Source: Paeniglutamicibacter antarcticus_C
GTDB taxonomy: Bacteria > Actinomycetota > Actinomycetes > Actinomycetales > Micrococcaceae
DNA length: 64,000 bases
Assembly (NCBI RefSeq): GCF_039544305.1
Contig: NZ_BAABLK010000002.1
Span: 1-64,000, forward strand
Reading direction: 5' to 3'
Both the position numbers and the translations under genes were made by a program. The notes under the pieces were generated by a model. The model was not told where the DNA came from and made no database searches. It was given only the letters and a program-made list of their open reading frames with translations. Positions 1 to 8,494 of the stretch are shown in pieces (position 1 is the stretch's first letter; every line of letters starts with the position of its first letter).

Positions 1-64
1 AAGACCCACTGCGCCGATGGTACTGCACTCGGGAGGGTGTGGGAGAGTAGGTCACCGCCGGACA
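1..64 (+). rRNA. rrf: 5S ribosomal RNA, 3' end (partial)
   Basis: The first bases match the conserved 3' part of bacterial 5S rRNA, including the 'GGGAGAGTAGGTC-CCGCC' segment that closes helix I. The gene begins before the window, so the rest of an rRNA operon presumably lies upstream. A strong terminator follows within 10 bases. Confidence 0.9.
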
Positions 65-72
65 ATTTGTCC

Positions 73-113
73 CGGAACCCCTGAACACTGTGTGTTCGGG
101 GGTTCCGATGTTT
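73..113 (+). terminator. rRNA operon terminator
   Basis: A 16-bp stem (73-88 with 92-107) closes on a 3-base loop and is followed by a short T run. It lies directly behind the 5S rRNA, as expected for an rrn terminator. Confidence 0.85.
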
Positions 114-187
114 AACCCCCAAAACCCCGGAATCACCGCCGATGACTTGCGGACGACCTTCCTGAAAAGACCCGTTAGAGTTGGGGC

Positions 188-688
188 ATGGACGGACTAT
201 TTTCACACGCGGCGTCAGCCAGCGACCCAGGCCACCAAGGCGACTATCGCTTGCCGGAACGTCGCCATACGGTGATCGTTCCGGTTCCCGCAGACCAGGC
301 CTTCGAGGGCTTTACCGACTACATCCACCTCTGGTGGCCGGTCGGTGAGTTTTCCGAATTCGGTTCGGGCAGTCACGTCACCTTCGTGCGCGGGGACTTG
401 CTTGAGGAATCTGAAGATGGCGAACAGCACCTTTGGGGCAAGATCGTGCATCTTGATGCGCCGCAGACCATCGTCATGGACTTCACCATGGGCTTTGAGT
501 CCCTGCCGCCCACGCACCTAAGCCTGGAGTTCCACGAACAGGGGAGTGGGACCGAAGTGGTCTTGGCCCATGATGGATGGGCTTCGGGCGATGCCGGACA
601 GGAACAGTACGAGGAGTATTCGCACTGGCCCGAGATCCTTGACTACTTTGCGCGTTTCATGGGCGGCAACGACCAACACGAAGGGTAG
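188..688 (+). CDS. SRPBCC (AHSA1-like) family protein
   Basis: 166 residues. From about residue 27 the protein reads as a START/SRPBCC domain of the Aha1/activator-of-Hsp90 type: the strand 'HTVIVPVPADQAFEGFT', the 'HLWWP' motif near residue 48, and the closing helix with 'HWPEILDYFARF'. This fold forms a hydrophobic ligand pocket, and in actinobacteria most members are uncharacterised cytosolic proteins. The first 25 residues do not look conserved, so the true start may be somewhat downstream. A weak GGGG precedes the ATG. It stands alone between the rRNA terminator and a pseudogene. Family assignment is fairly sure; ligand and role are unknown. Confidence 0.7.
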   Translation: MDGLFSHAASASDPGHQGDYRLPERRHTVIVPVPADQAFEGFTDYIHLWWPVGEFSEFGSGSHVTFVRGDLLEESEDGEQHLWGKIVHLDAPQTIVMDFTMGFESLPPTHLSLEFHEQGSGTEVVLAHDGWASGDAGQEQYEEYSHWPEILDYFARFMGGNDQHEG

Positions 689-839
689 GCCGACACCAGT
701 CATGGTCGCGGTGGCATGCCCGCTGCGCCGTTGCATCGACAGCACTTTGACAAGATGGAATGGGTCTCCAAACCGCGGATGCGTCCGTGACCGATGGCAT
801 GATGTTGCATATCGGCGAGGGCGCAGTGCCCCTTGGCCA

Positions 840-2007
840 ACAGGTGCTCCAGTCCCACGGCCACGACTTCGGGAAGATCGTTGATCACCGATCACCGATT
901 GCCGTTGTCGGTCGTCGTCGCTGAACGCGTAGACGATGTCCAGGCGGCCCCTTGCTTGCTTGGGCGGCCGCAGCCAGGAGTTGTGCCATGTGGAGCCGGC
1001 ACGGCCATCTCAGGTCGGGTGCATGCGGAAGCACGCTGTATCGTACTGGCCATCAGGCGCAGGGGCGGGGCTCTGGAGATCCGGCCGATGGCGAAGGCGC
1101 AGTCGTCAAGCCAAGTGTCATCAATGCGGTGCTGAACAATGCGATGGCCAAGCCCGGACTCATGTACAGGCCAGGTCAGCTACAAGGACGCAACCATTGG
1201 CCGGAATGCTGCTTCCAACGCAACGCTCAACAACCGTGCCGCGATCACCACGAACCCCGTTCTGGGTCTCGATGTCTTGCTGGCATCCGGTACCTTGATC
1301 GGCACGGGGGGCAACACCTGCAAGGGGTTGCCGGTTAGGGCCTGACGTAGCTGTCGAAGTGTTTCGAAGGAACCCTGGGCGTCGTTTTCTCCGTAACCGC
1401 AGGGCTGCGTTACCTCCGCGAAGAAACCAGTTCGATCCACGCGGTCTTACGGGGTGTGAGCCAGGGTTCAGCCAGGGTGCGGCGATTGCCTCAACCCGCT
1501 TCCATCCCTTGATCCTGGAGGGGCTTGAACTCGGAGCAATGCACGTGCCGGATGACAACTACGGATTGGGACTCAGCGTCCGAGGGTGCGTGGTCCTGCC
1601 TATGCGTATCGATGGACAGAACGAGGAATATCGTGTGGGCGAATAAACCGCGCTGCCAAGATCGGCAATCGTCGACTGCATGGAAAAGCTGAACAAGGTA
1701 GCTGCCGGCAACAATGCCATGGCGCGCGTCGTCGCCCATGTCAAGGACGGGAACCTGTGCCCGAGATCCTGGAGGGAACCCCGACGATGGTGCGCTGGGA
1801 AAGAAACAGCTTAATACAGGACTGAACGAGTCTAGTTGGGCCGCGTTGTACATCAGCGGCACCGTCACCGCGGAACACGGCGTGGATACCGTGAAACAGG
1901 AGAGGTTAACTTCGGAGCAGTCCGTGGAGGTCTTGGAGCCGCAACGCAGGACCGGGGCAATCTTCGATCCCCAAAATATTTCCGGCCCTGGAAAGGCGAT
2001 CTGCTAA
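840..2007 (+). pseudogene. FAD-linked oxidase (GlcD/D-2-hydroxyacid dehydrogenase type), decayed
   Basis: Pieces of a FAD_binding_4/FAD-oxidase_C protein follow one another in the right order but in changing frames. Near 870-1080 is the N-terminal 'VVVAERVDDVQAA' and 'VPCGAGTAISG' (family VPRGAGTGLSGG). Then come 'VINAVLNNAMAKPGLMY' near 1115, 'ATIGRNAASNA' and 'NPVLGLDVLLASGTLIGTGG' at 1190-1305, 'EGTLGVVFSVT' near 1370, 'AHVKDGNL' near 1735 and the C-terminal 'GTVTAEHGVD...FDPQNISGPGKAI' at 1857-2004. At least three frame changes (near 1085, 1175 and 1345) and in-frame stops separate them, and conserved glycines and a histidine are replaced. Family members oxidise glycolate or D-lactate. 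This copy cannot make a working enzyme. Confidence 0.75.
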
Positions 2008-2078
2008 GCCAAAAACCGTGACCCCGATTAGGTGGTGAGCCGAAAAGTCGGTAGACTTTTTACTCGTTGGTACATCAC

Positions 2079-2155
2079 CGGGATATGGCGCAGCTTGGTA
2101 GCGCGCGTCGTTCGGGACGACGAGGTCGCAGGTTCAAATCCTGTTATCCCGACCA
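2079..2155 (+). tRNA. tRNA-Pro (anticodon CGG)
   Basis: 77 bases including the encoded CCA. The acceptor stem CGGGATA pairs with TATCCCG. The D arm carries GCGC...GCGC. The anticodon arm CGTCG-TTCGGGA-CGACG presents CGG, and the T arm contains GGTTCAAATCC. It reads CCG proline codons. Confidence 0.95.
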
Positions 2156-2159
2156 ATGC

Positions 2160-2195
2160 GAGCCCCACTGGAAACTTCGGTTTTCTGCGGGGCTC
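2160..2195 (+). terminator. Hairpin behind tRNA-Pro
   Basis: GAGCCCC (2160-2166) pairs with GGGGCTC (2189-2195), with a second small stem and TTCG loop inside. There is no clear T tract, so it may be a processing or weak termination hairpin. Confidence 0.55.
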
Positions 2196-2202
2196 GTCCC
2201 AT

Positions 2203-2775
2203 TTAACAGCCGAATGGCCGCATCGACGCTCGATTGTTCGTAACGCAAATGCGTGCCTGGCCCGGGTATGCCGCCGCTGCATCCTTGGCGCTGCCGCTAC
2301 TGGCCGCAGGGATCGATGCCGTGAGAGACGGAAACCTTAAGGGTGTCGTTTTTCCCTCGACCCGTACCTCAGACAGTAGGCAGGTGGAAAATTGGCCGAA
2401 GAGCGAGAAGCCACCGGCCCACAATGCCCGCCCCGCGCCGCCATTGCGCCAGACAGCCCCCGGGTAAGTCGCACTCGGGTATCCTGCCGCCGGACCGTTC
2501 TCCGTCATGATGCCGGCGAATGGGAGTGAGATCCCAACAACGAAAACCGTCATCGTGGCATCAGGAGGCAACTGCGCCCTTGTCTTGTAATACATGAGCC
2601 CATGGGCATCCGGACTGGGAGGTGCGCCGGGCAAATCCTTGCCTTGGTAGGTAAGGACGGCACCTTGGTAGACCATCGGACCGATGGCCAGGTCATCAGC
2701 ACCGGGGTGCGTTCTTCCAGTCTCCTTCGTGCCGGCCCGGTCACAACCCACTCTCATGATCCCCCGACGACGCAA
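2203..2775 (-). pseudogene. Putative secreted-protein ORF, probably degenerate
   Basis: The open frame is 190 residues. The stretch 'DLAIGPMVYQGA' to 'MYYKTRAQLPPDATMTV', 'AGIMTENGPAAGY' and 'STCLLSEVRVEG' reads like an actinobacterial hypothetical extracytoplasmic domain that usually follows a lipoprotein signal. This is recalled from family appearance, not searched. No signal peptide precedes it here. A second open frame on the same strand (2741-2965) covers the place where the N-terminus should be, which suggests a frameshift near 2740. The last 45 residues run into low-quality sequence towards the tRNA. I treat it as a broken gene; an intact small hypothetical protein is the alternative. 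Confidence 0.35.
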
Positions 2776-3174
2776 CGGCAGCTATGTGAGAGGCCCCTGC
2801 GTCCATGTCCCCCGCGGGGGTGTTGCAGGTGGTGAGCGTGGCGGACCCGACCAACTGAATATACGTATGTTTGGGGGCCACCTGATATTGAGGTTGGGCG
2901 CCAAGTGCCCTGTACACCAGTAAAACAGTCGTCTGCCTAGAGGCATTGGCATTCCACGAATACACCGAGCCCTGTTCATGCCCTCTGGCTCATGCATTGG
3001 ACGACGCCCCACCGGCGGTGCATTCCTAGCCCCTGGCTTAGGGCAACAACCAGGCCACACCTGTATATGGAATTCGGGGATGAAGCGCAAGGCATGTTCG
3101 CCACGACGCGGCACCGGACGTATGCCCTCCGGCCAACCGTTCGTATCCACGTTCACCGTGGAATAATCGGAAAC

Positions 3175-4284
3175 GTGGCCGAAGATCCCAAAAACAGTGG
3201 CAGGCGTTCACCCCACGTCGCACGCGCCTCAGCGGCTGGACGCGAGGTTCTTTCCGGCGCGCTCACTTGGAACCGGACCGAAGCCAACATACTGAAGATG
3301 GTTTCAGCGGGTTTGTCGCTGGCGTTGCCCCTGACCATTGCCATGCTGCTGGGCGATCCGAACTCCGGAGTGCTTGCTGCCTTGGGCGCACTGTTGGTCG
3401 CCGGCAGCGGCCACGACGGCAACCTGAGGGCAAGGACCAGCGACCTGGGTGCCGCTGCGGTGATCGGCACCGCAGCACTGGGAGCGGGCCACCTGCTTTC
3501 GAGTGGCCGGGTGGCCGGCGACCTGGCGATCCTGGTGCTCGTCGTCCTGGTGGCGGCCACGGGCACGATCCGTCCCCGTGTGGCCAAGGCGGGTAGCCAA
3601 GCCACAATATTCCTGATCATCGGTGCTTCGCTGTCCGTCGGGTCCACCCCGACGCAGCAGCTGCTGGCGATCTTTGCCTCAGGGGTGCTTCTGGGCGGGG
3701 TCATGGGAATGTTGACTTACGGGATCGAATTCCACCTGCTCAAGCGCAAGCCAGAGCCGCCAGCTCCGGCTCAACCATGGCGGGTGGCCCTTGAATCCTG
3801 GACCAAGCGCATGTCCAAGTGGGACGGGTGGCACTACACGGTGCGATTGGCATCGTGCATGGTGGTCGCCGAGCTCTTCGCCCACCTGGTTTCGGGGCGC
3901 CACTCGTACTGGATCATGCTCACTGTTGTCTTGGTCGTCCAACGCGACCACCATGCGGCGCTGCTGCGCACCACCGAACGCGCCGTGGGGACCTCGTTGG
4001 GTGTGCTGCTGGGGTGGTGGATGCTCGGTCCGATGCCACCGGCACTGCTGGTGGGCATTGTCGCGATGATCGGGGCGAGCCGGCTCTACCTGAAGAGCGC
4101 CAACTACACGAGCTACGCGTTGGTGATGACACCGCTGATCGTCGTGCTTGGTGGCACCGGCGGCCACCCCGACACCGGGTTGCTCACTGAGCGTCTGGTG
4201 GATACCCTCATCGGATGCCTGATATCACTGCTCATCGGCTCGCTGCCGTGGCTGCGCCGCGAGGACGTGTCGGCGCCTGCCTAG
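3175..4284 (+). CDS. FUSC-family integral membrane protein (aromatic-acid exporter-like)
   Basis: 369 residues if started at GTG 3175; the open frame continues upstream to 2992, but that part is polar and unlike the family. Two membrane blocks, about residues 40-170 and 235-360, flank a cytosolic loop, as in fusaric-acid-resistance/FUSC proteins. The second block has the FUSC_2-like 'IMLTVVLVVQRDHHAALLRTTERAVGT'-type pattern (residues about 245-270), where a membrane helix leads into an R-x-x-ER loop. Such proteins are thought to export aromatic or weak acids. It stands alone and its stop lies 5 bases from the convergent alpha-glucosidase stop. The start is uncertain, the family fairly sure, the substrate unknown. 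Confidence 0.75.
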   Translation: MAEDPKNSGRRSPHVARASAAGREVLSGALTWNRTEANILKMVSAGLSLALPLTIAMLLGDPNSGVLAALGALLVAGSGHDGNLRARTSDLGAAAVIGTAALGAGHLLSSGRVAGDLAILVLVVLVAATGTIRPRVAKAGSQATIFLIIGASLSVGSTPTQQLLAIFASGVLLGGVMGMLTYGIEFHLLKRKPEPPAPAQPWRVALESWTKRMSKWDGWHYTVRLASCMVVAELFAHLVSGRHSYWIMLTVVLVVQRDHHAALLRTTERAVGTSLGVLLGWWMLGPMPPALLVGIVAMIGASRLYLKSANYTSYALVMTPLIVVLGGTGGHPDTGLLTERLVDTLIGCLISLLIGSLPWLRREDVSAPA

Positions 4285-4288
4285 GCCC

Positions 4289-6043
4289 TCATGCACCAGC
4301 CGCGCGCAACCAGGCCGCCGAGTTGGCCCCCAGCAAACCGTTTGCTGCCAAGGTGGATCCGTCGGAGGCTGAGAAGAGCAATGGCTCACCGGCCGGAAGC
4401 GGCACCGGGTGGGCAGAGAGATTCAGGACGTTGACGGTGTCCCCGTTGCGGATGGCCAGGACATCCGGTAACTCAGGGTTCACGAAGAAGGCCAGCGATC
4501 CCAGGCCCAACCCCAGTTCACGGCGCAGGGCCAGTGCCCCGCGGTACATGTTCAACGTTGAGGCCGGATCCTCCTCCTGGACGTCGCGGCAGTAGCCCGC
4601 CCAGTTATCCGGTTGCGGCAGCCATGTTTCCCCGGTGGGGGAGAACCCATAGGCCGGTGCGTCATGCACCCAAGGGATCGGTACCCGGCAGCCGTCGCGT
4701 CCCGTGCGCTCACCGTCGGTGCGCAGGAACGTGGGGTCCTGCCGATAGGCGTCCTGAAGCGTCGTGTGGTCACCCAGGCCCAGTTCCTCACCTTGGTAGA
4801 GATAGGCGCCACCGGGCAGCCCCAGCATGAACAGCGTTGCCGCCCGGGCACGTGCCAGGCCCAGTGCGGTGTCGGGTTGCGGGTCGCCCGGGCCGATCCC
4901 GTCGCCCAGATCCAGGGCGATGCCATCGAGCCCGAAACGGGTAGCATGCCGGGAGACGTCGTGGTTGGAAAGAACCCAGGTGGTAGGGGCGTCGACGGTG
5001 TCGAAGGCCGCCAGCGAATCACCGATGACGGTGGCCAACGCCTCCCGGTCCCACAGGGTGCGCAGGAAATCGAAGTTGAAACACTGGTGCATCTGGCCCG
5101 GGGCCACCCAGTCGGCAAGACGAGTCAGCGGGCGGACGTTCGCCTCGGCGCACAGCACCGGTTCCCCCGGGTATTGATCGCATATTTCCCGCCAGCGAGC
5201 GAATACCCGGTGCAGTTCGGGCTGACCAAACATGGGAGCGTCGGCAAAGGGGAAGCCGGGCCGGGGTGTCCCGTCGGGGGCGCCGCCCCAGTCGGGCATC
5301 CCTTCCCTCTTGAACATCGCGTGGGCGACATCGATGCGGAAGCCACCGGCACCGGCATCGAGCCAGAAGCGCAAGGTGTCCTCGAATTCCTGCAGGACCG
5401 CGGGGTTGCGCCAGTTGAAATCGGGCTGGGAGGAGTCAAAGAGGTGGAAGTAGTACTGTCCCGGGGAACCACCCGCGTCGGGGACACGCGTCCAACCCGA
5501 GCCCCCGAAGAGCGAAGACCAATTGTTTGGCGGGACGTTGCCGCCCTCACCGCTGCCATCGGCAAAGTGGAACATGGCACGTTCGGCGGAACCCGGCGCG
5601 GCGGCCAGTGCCGCCTTGAACAAGGCATGTTCGCTGGAGCAGTGGTTGGGGACGACGTCGATGATGATCCTGATGCCCAAGGCTGCTGCCGTGCTGATCA
5701 TGGTCCTGGCATCGTCCAAGGTGCCAAAGAGGGCATCAACACCCCGGTAGTCCGAAACATCGTAGCCGGCGTCCTGTTGCGGCGAGGGGAAGAAAGGGGA
5801 AAGCCAGATGGCGTCCACACCCAGGGTGGAGATCTTTGGCAGCTGCGCGGTGATGCCCGCCAGGTCTCCCATGCCGCTGCCCGTTGAATCCTTGAAGGAG
5901 CGCGGATAGATCTGGTAGATCACAGAACTCCGCCACCACTGCTGTCCTTCCGAGGGAGCATGGAGCACCTCTTGGAGGGTATAGGGGGAACCGGACGTGG
6001 CCCGGGCGGCCGGGACCGAAGATGCATCTTGGGGTAGCGACAT
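4289..6043 (-). CDS. Alpha-glucosidase (glycoside hydrolase family 13)
   Basis: 584 residues from ATG 6043; the frame is open further upstream but only the part from here is GH13-like. The four catalytic regions are present: DVVPNH at 129-134, GFRIDVAH with the nucleophile Asp238, the general acid Glu300 in 'CAEAN', and the stabilising Asp362 in 'SNHDVSRH'. The N-terminal 'SSVIYQIYPRSF' is typical of oligo-1,6-glucosidase and alpha-glucosidase. A beta-sandwich C domain ends the protein. It is probably cytosolic, since there is no signal peptide, and releases glucose from malto- or isomalto-oligosaccharides or trehalulose-like sugars. No sugar transporter is adjacent; otsAB and a sugar-type ABC ATPase lie 5-9 kb away. 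Exact linkage preference cannot be read from sequence. Confidence 0.9.
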   Translation of the reverse strand: MSLPQDASSVPAARATSGSPYTLQEVLHAPSEGQQWWRSSVIYQIYPRSFKDSTGSGMGDLAGITAQLPKISTLGVDAIWLSPFFPSPQQDAGYDVSDYRGVDALFGTLDDARTMISTAAALGIRIIIDVVPNHCSSEHALFKAALAAAPGSAERAMFHFADGSGEGGNVPPNNWSSLFGGSGWTRVPDAGGSPGQYYFHLFDSSQPDFNWRNPAVLQEFEDTLRFWLDAGAGGFRIDVAHAMFKREGMPDWGGAPDGTPRPGFPFADAPMFGQPELHRVFARWREICDQYPGEPVLCAEANVRPLTRLADWVAPGQMHQCFNFDFLRTLWDREALATVIGDSLAAFDTVDAPTTWVLSNHDVSRHATRFGLDGIALDLGDGIGPGDPQPDTALGLARARAATLFMLGLPGGAYLYQGEELGLGDHTTLQDAYRQDPTFLRTDGERTGRDGCRVPIPWVHDAPAYGFSPTGETWLPQPDNWAGYCRDVQEEDPASTLNMYRGALALRRELGLGLGSLAFFVNPELPDVLAIRNGDTVNVLNLSAHPVPLPAGEPLLFSASDGSTLAANGLLGANSAAWLRAAGA

Positions 6044-6289
6044 GCTCCCAAGCCTATCCAGTGGGCCTGGGATTTGAGGTAGGCAGCAGGAATCGCGCGA
6101 TGGTTGCCTGGCAAGCCAGGCGACGACGTGGAGCACGTTGGCCTCCGATCCAGGTGCATGGGCCAGATGGGCCCGAAGAAAGAAGACGCGCGCGGCCACC
6201 CAGATCCAGAATCGTGCAATCCATCTATAAGATGTCGCTGGTGTGGCAATGAAACAGCGCAAGCCGCGGATGCCTGGCGGGGCCCCGGC

Positions 6290-7325
6290 CGCAGCAGGAC
6301 CCCGTTCGGCATCGTGCTCGCCCAGCGCATCGAAACGAGGATCTTGATCCTGAAGGTGAGGAACGGGGCCAAATCGACCTTGGCGCTGCTCACGAGCTCG
6401 ATGGCCTCGACGTGGTCGTTCGCGTATCAGACGCTGCTGCCGAGCACCGATCTTTCGTGGCCAACCGCGCGGTGATGTCCAATTGGACCGGTTTCGAGTG
6501 CAACGCAATGGCTTCAAGGCGACCGCCGGCACCAAGGACCTGCTACAGCTGGTCCACCACCGGGGGGCGACCCCCCGCTGCGTCGAAAGCAACATCGGCG
6601 CCCGCGCCGTCGGTGTGCTTAGCCACGACGGCAGCCAAATCCTCCGCTACGGGATCAGCGACCACGTCGGCGACGCCAGAGGTCGGCGCCTTGCTCCGAG
6701 TGGCAGCGAAAACCTCGATGAGAATGGTTTTCACTCCCTTGGGCCGAAGCATGGCGGCGGTGAGCAGGCCGATGGGGCCGGCACCGCCAACGACTGCGAC
6801 CTGTCCTTCGTCGGCGTCGGCGTGCTTGATGGCATGCACCGCCACTTCCAACGCTTCGACCATGGCACCTTGGTCCAGCGGGATGTCACCGATGGGGTGC
6901 ACCCATCGTTTCTCCACGGCGATGGAATCGCTCAGTCCGCAGCCAGGACCCGATGGGCCGATGAAGCCCATCTATTCGCAAAGGTTGTGCTTGCCCTTGA
7001 GGCCTGCGGGACAGGTGCCATCGACCATGAGTGGTTCGACCACCACGTGATCGACAGCCGCAATGTCCTGAACTCCCTCTCCGACCACTTGGACGATGCC
7101 AGACAATTCGTGGCACAGGATGATTGAAGGCATGTCGCCAGATAGCGGGTGAGGTCCATTGAACGACGGGGCCTGTGCCATGGGCCCTTCGTGGAAAAAG
7201 TGCACATCGCTTCCGCAGATGTCGTTGAACGCGGGTACGATCTTGACGATACCGGAGCGTACCTGGGGCTCCTGGATCTCCTCGATGCGGATATCTTCCT
7301 TGCCGTAGTACATGGCGGCCTTCAT
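6290..7325 (-). pseudogene. Zinc-dependent 2,3-butanediol/sorbitol-type dehydrogenase, inactivated
   Basis: The first 117 codons (7325 down to 6975) encode the N-terminal MDR half, with 'MKAAMYYGKEDIRIEEI' and the zinc ligand in 'CGSDVH'. An in-frame TAG at 6972-6974 interrupts 'HNLCE/MGFIG', and the same frame continues into the Rossmann part 'VAVVGGAGPIGLLTAAML'. A shift near 6545 is followed by 'RLEAIALHSKPVQLDIT' in a second frame and 'LVSSAKVDLAPFL' in a third. Several structural-zinc cysteines and the catalytic-site glycine ('LCHELSG' for LGHEFSG) are also changed. These are several independent lesions, so the gene is dead, unlike a single sequencing error. The original enzyme would have oxidised (R,R)-butanediol/acetoin or a polyol with NAD. 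Confidence 0.85.
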
Positions 7326-7453
7326 GGGTTCTCCTATCCTTGAGTGCGGCGCACACTACAAGGTGGAAGAATGTCGAAAAGCGGGGACGGCAAAGGAGAC
7401 CCGGCGGCAGACCTGAGGTGGATTAAAACCGCGGGTTCTTTAGCCGATCGTGA

Positions 7454-8494
7454 TCAGGTGCTCGTGGCATCGCGCACCTCGCCGACAAGTTCCTCGATGA
7501 TGTCTTCGAGGAACAAGACGCCGGTGGTGTTTGACTCGCCGTCGAAAACGCGGGCAACGTGGGCGCCGGTGCGGCGCATCGTTGCCAGGGCGTCCTCGAG
7601 GTCACTGCCGCTGAAGGCCGATGCCAGGGCGCGGATCCGCTTAGGCGGAACCGCCTCGGTGAATTTCCCGGCACCGGTCAGGTCCATGACATCCTTCAGG
7701 TGGAGGTAGCCACCGAGTTCTCCGTCGTGCGTGGTCAGGATGTATCGGGAGAACCCGTGCGTGGCCACTGCGCTTTGGATGTCGGAGGGTGTTGAGTCCA
7801 CCGGAAGCAGCACCATCTCGGTGATGGGAACCTCGACGTCGGCGACGGTCTTGGTCGTGAATTCGAAAGCCTTGCTCAATGTACCGCTCGCGTCGGAGAG
7901 CACGCCGTCCCGCGTTGACTGTGACACGATGCTTGCCACCTCATCAAGGGTGAAGGCACTGGTTGCCCCGTCCTTGGGTTGGACCCGGAAGAGCCGCAAC
8001 ACCGAATTGGCGATGCCGTTCAGGGACCAGATCACCGGCTTGACGATGCGCGCGACCAGCACCAACGGGGGAGCCAGCAGCAGCACCGCGCGGGTGGGAA
8101 CCGAGAATGAGATGTTTTTGGGAACCATTTCACCGATGACCACATGCAGGAAGGTGACCAGTAGCAGGGCCGCAATGAACGCAATGATGCCGATGGCCTC
8201 GACGGAGAGCGAGGTGAAGCCCAGCGGGATTTCCAGCAGGTGGTGGATGGCCGGTTCCGAGACGTTCAGGATGACCAAGGAGCACACGGTGATGCCCAGC
8301 TGGCTGGTGGCCAGCATGAGCGTTGCATGCTCCATGGCCCACAGAGCAGTTTTGGCGGCCTTGGAGCCGGCCTCGGCCTTGGGCTCGATCTGGGATCGAC
8401 GGGCCGAAATCACGGCGAACTCCGCGCCCACGAAGAAGGCATTGATGGCCAGCAGCACCACGAGCCAAATGATTCCGGGGACGTACTCACTCAT
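7454..8494 (-). CDS. CNNM-domain/CBS-pair membrane protein (HlyC/CorC family)
   Basis: 346 residues. An N-terminal DUF21/CNNM membrane domain spans about residues 1-180, with 3-4 hydrophobic helices, the conserved 'FVGAEFAVISARRSQIE' and the 'VIGEMVPKNISF' motif. A CBS pair follows at about 200-330. The C-terminal CorC_HlyC domain of full-length members is missing, which is common for the second gene of such pairs. The family is linked to Mg/Co transport or efflux; annotations as hemolysin are historical. The start overlaps the end of the upstream paralogue by 8 bases, so the two are probably translated together and may form a heteromer. Confidence 0.88.
   Translation of the reverse strand: MSEYVPGIIWLVVLLAINAFFVGAEFAVISARRSQIEPKAEAGSKAAKTALWAMEHATLMLATSQLGITVCSLVILNVSEPAIHHLLEIPLGFTSLSVEAIGIIAFIAALLLVTFLHVVIGEMVPKNISFSVPTRAVLLLAPPLVLVARIVKPVIWSLNGIANSVLRLFRVQPKDGATSAFTLDEVASIVSQSTRDGVLSDASGTLSKAFEFTTKTVADVEVPITEMVLLPVDSTPSDIQSAVATHGFSRYILTTHDGELGGYLHLKDVMDLTGAGKFTEAVPPKRIRALASAFSGSDLEDALATMRRTGAHVARVFDGESNTTGVLFLEDIIEELVGEVRDATST

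Noticed and set aside
700..888. 62-codon minus-strand frame before the FAD-oxidase remnant
   Set aside because: It has partly natural residue use but no recognised domain or good ribosome site, so it was not listed as a gene.
4613..5887. 424-codon open frame on the plus strand across the alpha-glucosidase gene
   Set aside because: It is antisense to a protein with all GH13 catalytic motifs. Long reverse frames are common in GC-rich genes and its translation shows no domain.
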